From the NCBI RefSeq assembly GCF_025602895.1, contig NW_026516207.1:62001-126000 (forward strand): DNA of 64,000 bases, in the 5' to 3' direction. Every line of letters starts with the position of its first letter. Position 1 is the stretch's first letter. The notes beneath the pieces are model-generated. The model did not search any database. It had not been told where the DNA came from and was given only the letters and a program-made list of their open reading frames with translations. Both the position numbers and the translations under genes were made by a program. The stretch is from Polychytrium aggregatum (Eukaryota > Chytridiomycota > Chytridiomycetes > Polychytriales). Shown here in pieces: positions 23,096-32,900 of the stretch.

Positions 23096-25540
23096 ATGGG
23101 CTTTAATCCAGGGGACTCGTCCTGCTCGCTTCCTCTGCAGGCTATCCCCATCCCCATATCCGTTCCTCACCCGCTGACGCCGCAGGAGCGGCAAGTGCAA
23201 GTCATCCGGGCATACACCACCACCGGCGTGCGCATGGCGGCCGCAGCCGCCGGAGCAGCCGGGACCGCCGGGGCTATTGGAGCTGTCCCGAGCTCGTCCC
23301 AAAGTCCGTTCCTGCCTCGACCCCAGACGGGCTTCAAGCCGCTCGAGTTCCGCCGAATCGAGCGCACTTACAAAACATATGGAGCCGCTCCCGCAGCATC
23401 GAGCGAGATCCCACCAGAGACCATTTTGGCGGGCCGGGTCGTCTCGGTCGCCCAGATCATGGCAAACCCACAAATTCCCCAAAACTCGAGCCAAATCTTG
23501 TCAGGATCCAGGATCGAGCCCAGTCGCCGACCGGCCATGCCGCCGCGGACCCTTGTGCTGTCGTCTGCAAGCCTGGTCCGGATCGAAGACGACCTCTTGG
23601 CCGACGATGACGAGCTCGACAGCGACGACGAGCCGGCTTCCGCAAGCGAGATCATCAAGTGCCCGACCGTCAGCGCCAAGGATCTGTACGAGTCCATGTT
23701 CGACCACGACCAGCGGCTCACCGGCTGGTGCTCGTCCCCAGGCGCCGACGACATCTTCTCGCTCATACCCGAGATTGCCACCGCAACCTATCGCTACGTT
23801 ACCCCAGAAACCAGGCCCGAAGACTTGCTCGTCGGGTCTGAGCCGTCTGTGGTCTCGGTCAGTCCAGTCGTAGACTCGAATGCGCAGAAATGGAAGAAGA
23901 AAGCCAACCGCAAGCGAAGCATGCCCATGCCCATCCTGAGAGCCACTCTCGATGACTGTGATGAACCGTGGTCGTCCTCGAGGCCGCAGTCGGCCGAATC
24001 GATTCTGGGCGAGTTGCTTCCAGATGCCAGCGAAGAAAGGTATGATCCAAGCGGCGACAAAGCAAAACAGGACCCTGCCAACACCAATGGACCCACGGAC
24101 GACGCCGGTGCTCTGTTGGAGGACGACACTGCGCTTTCGCAGTCGAGCGAGGTGAGTGTGCTGCTTTCTCCAAGCGAAATCGATCCCAAACAGAAGCCGA
24201 CGCTTCAGCGACACCACGACCGGCCATCTCCGGTGCAGCATCACACATGCGATGTGCCCGCCTCGCAAGCTCGCACGACTAGCCGCCCGCTGACAGCCGG
24301 CAGTCGCCGAGTCGTCATCATGAAAGAAGATGCCCAACAGTCCATCAAACTCGTTCCCCAGATTGGTCCGGGGCTCATCCCGGGCCGCCCTCCAGCACCG
24401 ACCCCGGCTCGGATGCCCTCCGAGGCAGCTCGGTTAGGCTCGGAGCTGTCTCAAGACATCCCGGATCCGGGCAATCCCGAGCACCACACGGCTTCCCAGA
24501 CTCCTCTAGTCCCCGCCATCCCTGTCAGCGAATCCTCTGTCAACAATGCCATTCTCAACGGGCCCTTTGGTCCGACAAAGTCCAAGCGAGCGGGTCCCCG
24601 TTCCAAGATCGATACTTGCTCCAGCTTTCCGGCGGCATCAGAAAACATGGCGAGTCTGCGCAAGCGCCTGATGCTCAGCGGTCTGTCGCTCTCCAAATCT
24701 TCTCGCGGTCGGCTCTCCCAGGACTTTCGGCTCAATCCAGCAACCACGGTCATCACCGGTCGCAAGTACCTGTCCGAAACACATTCGGGCTCGCTCATGG
24801 ACCCAATCTTGGGCAAAGGATCCAAGCACCAGGGCCTGAGCTCTGCCGAGCTGCTCGGCAGCAGCACGAGCGGCATGAACACCCCGAACTCCCGGGGGCT
24901 CCCGATGATCCAGCAGTCCTCGTACACGAACCTGTGTCTATCGTCGGATTCGGGTGCTGAGAGCCGCGATGCCGGTTCTTCCGACTCGTCCGGCTCGCTG
25001 GCGCTATCCATTTCTCGGCCGTCGACGTGCAAGGCTGGACCAACTCCCAGGGACAGCCCTGCTGGTTACAAGTCGCTGTCGGGCCCAGGCGACACTGGCA
25101 GCGCTCTTGACGGTCGCAACTCTCTCCGGGCTCTGAGTCTGGAGCGACTAGTGGGCCCGAGCAAGAAGGGCCATGGCCGCGGAGCCGTTGTCGGTAAGCT
25201 GACTCCTGGGGATCTGCAGTCCTCTCCATCCGTTTTCTATCTCGGCTACGAGCCGACAAAGTTCAAGCATCAGATTCGAAAGCTCTCGCAAAACGGGTTT
25301 GTGCTCTGTCCGCCCCCGCCACCTCCGAACCCCGGGAACACTGCTGGAGCCCTGCGGGTCGATCACCCGCTTCGAGGAGCCGACGTTGACGCCGACGACG
25401 CCGACGACGACAGACACATGGACCAGTTCAAGGAGCTTCGTGCCTTTCTGCAGATGCATGGCGGGCTTTCCACCTCGCCGCCTGACAATCGGCAGTTCCG
25501 GCAGGAGATGCAGCTCAATCGAGTGCGTGCCTGCAACTGA
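23096..25540 (+). CDS. Hypothetical Ser/Pro-rich low-complexity protein
   Basis: This is an 814-aa single-exon protein that I do not recognise. From the ATG at 23096 it shows an Ala/Gly stretch at about 40-65, a conserved-looking segment FKPLEFRRIERTYKTYG, an acidic tract (LLADDDELDSDDEPASASE), many Ser/Pro-rich regions with basic patches (RKRLMLSGLSLSKSSRGRLS), then near the C-terminus SVFYLGYEPTKFKHQIRKLS followed by a PPPPPP run and an Asp-rich stretch. No signal peptide, membrane segment or catalytic motif was seen. The composition suggests a largely disordered regulatory or scaffold protein. The frame is open much further upstream, so the start is uncertain. The long open frame and strong codon bias support that it is real. 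Confidence 0.65.
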   Translation: MGFNPGDSSCSLPLQAIPIPISVPHPLTPQERQVQVIRAYTTTGVRMAAAAAGAAGTAGAIGAVPSSSQSPFLPRPQTGFKPLEFRRIERTYKTYGAAPAASSEIPPETILAGRVVSVAQIMANPQIPQNSSQILSGSRIEPSRRPAMPPRTLVLSSASLVRIEDDLLADDDELDSDDEPASASEIIKCPTVSAKDLYESMFDHDQRLTGWCSSPGADDIFSLIPEIATATYRYVTPETRPEDLLVGSEPSVVSVSPVVDSNAQKWKKKANRKRSMPMPILRATLDDCDEPWSSSRPQSAESILGELLPDASEERYDPSGDKAKQDPANTNGPTDDAGALLEDDTALSQSSEVSVLLSPSEIDPKQKPTLQRHHDRPSPVQHHTCDVPASQARTTSRPLTAGSRRVVIMKEDAQQSIKLVPQIGPGLIPGRPPAPTPARMPSEAARLGSELSQDIPDPGNPEHHTASQTPLVPAIPVSESSVNNAILNGPFGPTKSKRAGPRSKIDTCSSFPAASENMASLRKRLMLSGLSLSKSSRGRLSQDFRLNPATTVITGRKYLSETHSGSLMDPILGKGSKHQGLSSAELLGSSTSGMNTPNSRGLPMIQQSSYTNLCLSSDSGAESRDAGSSDSSGSLALSISRPSTCKAGPTPRDSPAGYKSLSGPGDTGSALDGRNSLRALSLERLVGPSKKGHGRGAVVGKLTPGDLQSSPSVFYLGYEPTKFKHQIRKLSQNGFVLCPPPPPPNPGNTAGALRVDHPLRGADVDADDADDDRHMDQFKELRAFLQMHGGLSTSPPDNRQFRQEMQLNRVRACN

Positions 25541-26300
25541 AGCCATCGCCCGGATGTCCCTGCTCGATTCAGCAACATCTGGTCCTTGCGGATATAGCGA
25601 AACCGACAGCCGCCAAGGAATCTGGTGCTGGCCATATGCTGACACACTCGGGGAGGCAGAGGAGGCCTTCGTTCCAGCTTTGCAGTTTGTATGCAAGTAA
25701 TTCAATGGGGATGGGGAGGGCCGCGGCGCTGCTGAACTTGGGGGTTTCCTGCGACGCTCTCTCCAGCAAACATACTGTGTGGTCTAACTAAGGCGGCGCA
25801 ATTCCGGTCGAGGCAACATTACCAGTGTCGAGGCGAACAGGTCTATATGGCGAAAACATGATGCCCTCCAATTTGGTAGCCTCCCTCGCATCTGTCTCGG
25901 CGGCACATCACACACATACATATACCCTTCGGCGGACACAAAAGATACGGCAGAGGGCGGAGAAGGTCCCCGCAGAGCACTCAAGCCAAAGCCAGAGAAC
26001 ATATTGCTTAGTGTCACCATTGACAGACCATATTCTCGGATTATAATGCTCTCGCTGCAGCAGCTCCCGACGACCGTCGTCCCTCACCATGATCATTTCC
26101 TGCAGCTCTCGGGTATCGGAGGTACTCCCGGAAGTATTATATTCAAAATTCCAAAAATAGGGTACGGCGGACCCAAGCAGGGTCTGTTGGGTGTCATGGA
26201 CATTTCAAACGAATGGTGGTGAAGAAGGATAGCGAAATACAATCAAATAGTCGCAGCATGCTCCAGCCGGCCGTGGACCAATTGACCCCAGCGCGGCGGC
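25541..26300. other. Convergent intergenic region
   Basis: This 760-base gap lies between the ends of the orphan gene (+) and small gene B (-). Its second half is AT-richer than the surroundings. No gene, repeat or RNA was recognised. Confidence 0.6.
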
Positions 26301-27034
26301 TTAGTGAGCGCTGACAGCGGTGTCTGCAGCTGGGATATGCTCCTCCGTATCGTCATGGTCGTCATTGTCGTCATGGTCATCGCTATGGTCGTCGCCGCTA
26401 TGGTCATCGACGACTTGGTCGGCATCGACGGCTGCGGCAGCATCCGCGGCTGGAGCAGCAGCGGCCGGATGTCGTCGTCTGCGATGTCGCTTCTTGTGGG
26501 CCTTGACCACCGTTGGGGTATCAAAGTGCGGTACCTGGACGGGGTTCGGAATGGGCTTTCCGGTCAGCTTGCAGAAGGTTTTCTCATTGACCAGCTGCAC
26601 AGCCGCAGGCGGCAGGTGGTCCTTGGCGATCGATCGGGCATTTGGGTGGTCCATAACGTAGTCAACGTCGTCCTGGAAGCTGCCCCAGTTATGGGCGCCG
26701 CCGGAGCCTCCTTTCTTGGGCAGGCCGCGGGGGTCGGACCCGTTCTTGCTGTGATAGACATAGGAGGAGACGATGCCGGCGGTCAGCCATATGCAGCGGC
26801 GACGGTAGATCGATGGTAATGGCCACGAAGCATTGGCCTCGGCTGGCGCTGTGCCAAACCACATGCAGTCCTCATGGCCGCATGGAAGAATGCACCGCAA
26901 CAGGACCCGCATACACGCCCCCCCCCTCCCAGCATGAGATCCAGCGAACAAGCGTGCCCATGCGGGACTTGATCAGCTTACGAGAGATGTCGGTCCTTGG
27001 GTGGCTCTTGGGGGGCTTGCTTGTCGTGCAGCAT
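26301..27034 (-). CDS. Small conserved protein B (GGAHNWGS family, paralogue of the 19.2 kb gene)
   Basis: This 166-aa protein has exons 27034-26982 and 26748-26301 (minus strand, donor GTAAGC, phase 2). It starts MLHDK, against MLHEK in paralogue A. It carries DPRGLPKKGGSGGAHNWGSF, DDVDYVMDHPNARS, VNEKTFCKLTGKPI and HFDTPTVVKAHKKRHRRRRH. Unlike A it has a C-terminal extension: an Ala-rich stretch, then a run of Asp/His repeats (DDHSGDDHSDDHDDNDDHDD), which could bind metal. The function is unknown. The shared intron position and phase show that the two genes arose by duplication. Confidence 0.8.
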
Positions 27035-27544
27035 GCTGTATGATCTGACAGGCTAGTAGGTGGATATTGCTGACTGGGATATCGCTGTCTCTGGTGTGGG
27101 TGTTGCTGATGATACCGACTACGAATCAAGCCCGAAGCAGCCGATTTATATGGCGGGATGGGGCCTGGGGTGATGCTGGTTGCATCAGGCCACCAGGACG
27201 ATGACCAGGCCTGTGTCATTCCGTCTGATCGGGCGCGAAGACCGCCGGGCTCGGACAGGACCACCCGCCGACGCCGGTGACTCTGGGGGATGCCGACGGG
27301 CGATGGTGCTCGAATGTGATGGTGCCCGAATGCAATGGCGGCACGGCGATGGGCAACGGGTTCGCCGTCGAGATGCAGATGCAGATGCAGATGTAGATGC
27401 TGCCGCTGACAGCATTGCCCAGCGGCGGTCATTTCGCAGGCCAAAGCCATGGCGCGAGCCAGATCACCAGCGTCCCCCAACTCTGTCTACGATCTAGCCC
27501 ACACCCGCCGTCCCTCTGCATCTTGTCCTGCCGGCGACGCTGCT
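27035..27544. promoter_or_regulatory. Divergent promoter region, small gene B and Trax
   Basis: This 510-base region lies between two divergent start codons. It contains a short GCAGAT repeat at about 27374-27396. No specific operator could be defined. Confidence 0.45.
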
Positions 27545-29358
27545 ATGTCCACTCCTGCCCGCCGAGGTGCGTGCCGCAAGCCATGCCCACGGGCACTCGT
27601 CCAGACATGTATCTTGCTGCCGGCGATCCAGCTGCTTGCTCCCGTCACACTCTTACCGAGGACTCACGAATGGATGCCCACAATCCGCGAATCCCTCCAT
27701 ACCCACATATCCCGTGCTCCTCCAGAACTCAGCCCGGAGAAGGAAGGCCAAAACAAGCGGCCAAAGCCTTCGGGCGACAACTCCGCTGGAGATTCGGAGG
27801 CACCCGCTCGAACCAATGCGTCCTCGGATGATCCTGCCCAGTCCGCCTCTGTCAATCGCCCTGGCCAGCGCAACCAACGCAAGCGGGACGGAAACCGACC
27901 GCCGGCCTCTGCTGGTCCAAGGGCGGGCGCTCCAGAGCCACACTTGATGACCGACATCCAGCGGCTCTTCTACGCATGCCGACAAGATCTGGATCAAATG
28001 GTGGGCAATTGGGCCAAGGAACGGTGTCCCAGGGAGGTTATATCCGTTTGTCGGCGCTTGTCTGGATCGCTGACCAACTCTGCTCCATCTCCGCCCCACA
28101 TGCCCCAACGACGACAGTACGACCGGCGCGAGCGCATTGTCAAGGTTTCTCGCGATATCACCAGCCTCAGCAAAAAGCTCATCTTCACGCTGCATAGGTG
28201 CGGGCTCTTGTTATGGTGCTTGGTCGGTGGCAGACAATAGAAGGCATTCTCTGACTGCAACTCCATGACTTTGATCGGTGTATGGATGGTGCCAACAGGA
28301 TTGAGGCCAGCAACCAAGATACCATCTTTGCCGAGGCGCTCGCCAAGAAAGCCGAGATTGTCCAACTCTTCCGACAAGTCTCCCGAGATCTGAAGGGACA
28401 GGATTACTACAGGTCCGTCATCATGCCGGTTGATGGCATGCCCTAGGCTGACACTGACGCCGGTCTTGTTGCTTTGATGAGCGGCAGCTCGTGGCGGGCG
28501 GCGAATCTAACTCCACTTCCGCATCATCTCGCTGCCAGACATCGCCGATCCATCGGTCCCGGCTGTGAAGAGTACATTGAGGCGATATCATTCCTTCACT
28601 TCCTTCAAAACGGCACCATCGTCACAAAATCTGGGCTTGATACCGACTTTTCCGAAGCTGATGGCACTTTGGTGAGGATGAGGGTCGACAATGATCATTG
28701 GACGGGGGTTACAAGACCACATCCGCAATGCAGTATCAGCATTGGCAGTGGGATTTCGAATGCACAGATGGAGGAGGATTGGGATGCTCACTGCCCAATG
28801 CGGCTCATCGTCTAGTTTTTCAGCTTCACATACGAAGAATATGTCCTGGGTCTGGCCGATCTCAGCGGCGAGCTGATGCGGTATGCCATCAACATCGTAG
28901 CAAAGGGTCAGAGTGACAAGGCACAAGAGATCTGTGATCTGCTCCGCAGTCTCAAGACAGGTAGGCTACCGTATTTCCATCCATCCAAGTCGGAGGGTGG
29001 CATGATCGGTCAGGTGTGCGAGCAGCCCATGCTGAGATGAGTCATTGAGCACTCGATGGAACTCCTTCTCGGACAGAATACGAGATCATTGATCTTCCCG
29101 AGGCCACTAAGAAGGTGGAGGTCATGGCCGCAAGCCTCGACAAGGTCGAGAACGGTAAGCGAAGGCATGGCGCTGTGTGGATTCGATGATGAGCTAGAGC
29201 GGAAGCGATGGTCGGTGCGGCGACCATCGCAGTCACTTCGGCCTGCATTAACCCCATCCGACACTCTACCAGCGTGCTACCGGGTCAAGGTGCGAGGAAC
29301 CGAGTTCCCGCAGGGCCTGGCGGGACTGATGGACCTCGATGAGCCAGATCGGGAGTGA
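27545..29358 (+). CDS. Translin-associated factor X (Trax)
   Basis: Trax pairs with translin in the C3PO complex, a nucleic-acid-binding endoribonuclease. Exons are 27545-27566, 27726-28000, 28118-28197, 28299-28412, 28539-28671, 28816-28960, 29077-29154 and 29273-29358. The total is 933 bases, giving 310 aa (the human protein has about 290). Diagnostic segments are YDRRERIVKVSRDITSLSKK, GCEEYIEAISFLHFLQNG, YVLGLADLSGELMRYAINIV and the C-terminal ACYRVKVRGTEFPQ. The acidic residues of the EEYIEA and LADLSGE helices, which line the RNase site in other Trax proteins, are present. The first 90 residues are a charged disordered tail, and the tiny first exon (MSTPARR) is inferred from splice sites only. 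No translin gene is in the window. Confidence 0.9.
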
Positions 29359-29969
29359 ACAGGCGACCTCCTGGATGGAGCGCGACTCCCAGCCGCAGGT
29401 GTCAATAGCATCCGCCGGGCATACCGTATCAACAAAGAACACATGTCTCGGATCCTTGGCTGCCGTGAGCAGTGCTCCCCGCCTGTCGTTGAGGCAGCGA
29501 AGCGGACCAACGGTGCAGCAGCGATGAGGACACTTGGCATTCTCGGCCTGGTTGTTGTCCCGAAGGAAGCCCCAGCCAACCAGCGTCGCTCTCGAGCGCG
29601 TCTGTGGAATGGGGTCGCGTGACCCGTCAAGCCCGCTGACCGAGAAACATCGACTTCTGGATCATCGTTCCAGCGCCGCAGCTCCTGGTGAACCTGCAGG
29701 CTGGGCTTGCCAAAGGGCTGTCCCGCCCGATGCTCACAAGGGCCGCCGTATAGCCACGTTTCCGTTGGGTGCCGTGGAAACAGGGGTGGCTGGGCAAGCG
29801 CAAGCAGGGAAGAAATTGGCTGCGGCGGCACTGCGGCGGCACCGGTCTATATGAGCTTGTGTTCTCTCTCTCCTCGCCGCTTCCCAGCCCAGCCCAGCCC
29901 AGCCCAGTCCAGTCCTGAGATCCAGTCCCGAGATCCAACCCATTCCCAGCACCCAGATCCCGCATTCAC
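29359..29969. other. Intergenic region upstream of the ABC transporter
   Basis: These 611 bases separate Trax from the ABC transporter, both on plus. A (CCCAG)n run lies at about 29884-29905, roughly 65 bases before the transporter ATG, within its likely leader. Nothing else was recognised. Confidence 0.55.
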
Positions 29970-32900
29970 ATGTCCCTCGGCTGGTTCAAGAGGCGCTCTG
30001 GGAACCCAGGCGGCGAGGATCCGTCCTCCAAGGTCGCCCCTCCGCACCACAGCATGAACCCTCTGCAAAAGGGGTTCTATTCGCACATGACCTTTCTCTT
30101 CTCCCACGGCGCCAAGAATACGCTCTCTCTGAAGAACTTTGCCCCCATCGAGTACGCTGCCGTTTCGCTGCCATCCCGCCGCCATTCGCTCTCCGGGGAG
30201 GGATCTCGCGCTGGCTCAGAGCACAGCAAGGCAATGACCCAGCATCGCTCTCTCTGGCCATCGGCTCCGTGATTTAACCTCGTCGGATCGCTTGTGTCGT
30301 CCATCTCCCAGACCCAGCGATGACTGCAACGCCACTTCCGAACGTCTCCTCCGTGAATGGGAGAGGGAGGCCAAGAAGCCGTCGCCCAAGCTCTGGAAAG
30401 TCATGGTAGCCGCCTTGCCCCTTGCATCCGATCGCTGGAGTCGTCTGTCAATGTGCATTGGCCGAGGCCACACCTGCCTCCGATCGCCCTTTGATCCTCG
30501 CCTCGTCTCTCACTTCCTCTCATCCCATGTATCGATTCACCCTGTCTAGATGCGAGTAATGTGGATCGGTTACCGACAATCCGTTTTCCTGGTCTTTGTC
30601 TCCTGTCTCCTCAAAGTCGGAACGGCTCTGCTACTTGGGTGAGTGCTTGCGAGTGTCGACCACGACATCCTCGCCCATGTCGCCGGCGACCGAAACACCA
30701 GCGGTACCGAATGGGCAGCGGCATGCTGCATCAGCCTTCCTGACCCTTCTCCATGTCTCCCTCCGTGTCTCCAGCCAGCTTCTAGTTTGGTTCCAGGACA
30801 TTGGCACCAGTCCCGCATACATGGGCTACGTTTGGGTGATCCTTCTGTCGCTGGGATCAGTATTATCCCAAATAGTATCACACTGGATTATCTTCGCAAC
30901 CACCCGTACGGGCATGAACCTCCGCATCAGCTTCATCGCAACCATGTACCGCAAGTGCCTGAATCTCTCTATCGGCCACACCTCCAGCACCGGTGTGATC
31001 GTCAACATGATCTCGGCCGATGTTCAGCGTCTCGAGGACACCTGTATCTATGCTATCTATCTGATCCTGGCGCCGTTTGAGTTTGCTCTTGTGCTCTACT
31101 GTCTGTGGGAGCAGATCGGCGTCTCGAGCCTGGCAGGCATGCTCGGTCTTGGTGAGTGTTGGCTGGCTGCTAAGTACTTGACGCACAGCCCACAGTTATT
31201 CTCAGACCTGCTTGTTGCTTGCCTTCGAGCTTCTGCCCTCCTCTGCTACGCTCTGCCCTCCTCTGCTATGCCCTCCTCTGCTATGCTCTCGTGCCATGCC
31301 GAGTGGCCAAGGTTCTGGTTGTCCATGTTGCGGCCTGCAGAGATCCCGTTGTGCATCAAGGGCACCGTCCTTCCCACGCATGCTGTTCGATTCGAGTGCC
31401 ACTCTCCCTATTCGCTGTCGCCTTTTCCTGCTCGGCATGGCTATCGCTGCCGCTGCACCGCGCTTGACCATGGTTTCTAACGCTGAGCCTCTGCGGACCA
31501 CACCCCCATCTGGTCTCGATCCGTCCAGCCCTCCTCGTTCCGCTCCAGTCGCAGTTCGGCAAGATGTTTGGTGCAATCCGCCGCGAAACCAACAAGTTCC
31601 GTGATAAGCGCATCAGCAGTCTCTCCGACCTGCTCAGCGGCATCCAGGTCATCAAGCTCTATGCCTGGGAGCGACCGTTTATAGACAACGTCAACGACCT
31701 GCGCTCACACGAAGTCCACCAGATGACCAAGAGCTCGCTTCTCCGTGCCATCAACGACTCGATCTACTTTGTTTCGCCCACCCTGATTGCTCTCCTGGCC
31801 TTTGGAACGACCTATGCCCTCGGCGAAGCCCTTACCCCGGCCAAGATCTTCACGTCCATTCCTTTGTTCAACATCATCCGAATGGATATGACCAATTACA
31901 TTCCCAAGGCCGTGCAGTTTGCTACCGAGGCTCGCGTGTCACTCCAGCGAATCCAGGAGTTCCTGTCTCTGCCTGAGATTGATCGCCTCGCCAGCCACAG
32001 CGCCGATGTGGCCCATCTGGACTCGGTCGACCCCAAGCTGGCGGTCTTGGTCAGCGACGCCTCCCTTGCGTGGGGCACGACTCCCTTGGGTGGTCGGAAA
32101 GCACCGCCAAAGTCTCCGTCCAAAACAGCGACGCCAGTGCCCAGCCTCGAGAAGAAGGAAGACGTGTGCATCCTCAACAGCATCTCGTTCCAGGCCAACA
32201 CCGGTGAGCTCGTGGGCATCGTCGGACCAGTCGGCGCCGGCAAGACCAGTCTGCTGAACGCCCTCCTCGGCGAGATGGAGATCAGAGCCGGAACCATTCA
32301 CACGCGCTCGCGCAAGATGGCCTATGCATCGCAGCAGCCGTGGATCCTCTCCGGCACCATCCGCGACAACATCCTCTTTGGTGCCCCGTATCGAGAGCAG
32401 TGGTTCCGCACCGTCGTCAAGGCCTGCGCCCTCGAGCACGATCTTGGCCGCTTCCCCGAAGGCGAGGAGACTGTGGTCGGCGAACGAGGCGTGACTCTGT
32501 CGGGTGGCCAGCGAGCCCGCATTGCACTGGCCCGTGCGGTCTACGCCGACGCCGACATTATCTTCCTGGACGATCCTCTGAGTGCTGTCGATGCCCGGGT
32601 CGGAAGGTATGTGTCTGAGCACAGTATCGGCTGCATTGTCCCGAGCGAATGAGCGTCCGCGCTGCTATCGATGACGGTCGGGGTCGCCATGGATGCTTAT
32701 CGATAGCAGTCGCATGAATGCTTGTACCGATAGAGGTCGCTGTGATGTCTGTGTCGTCGATATTGTCCATCGTGGAGCCTGGGCACTAGGGCGTATGCTG
32801 CTCGAGTTTCTCATACAGACCATTTTCTCGCTATCGTGCCCCCCACCCAGACATCTATTCAACGAATGCATCCGTGGCGTACTCAAGGGCAAGACGATCT

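Noticed and set aside
27947-28240. Trax starting at the internal Met before the RLFYACRQDLDQM segment
   Set aside because: This would be shorter than family members, and the reading through 28001-28117 breaks the conserved helix. The spliced model fits better.
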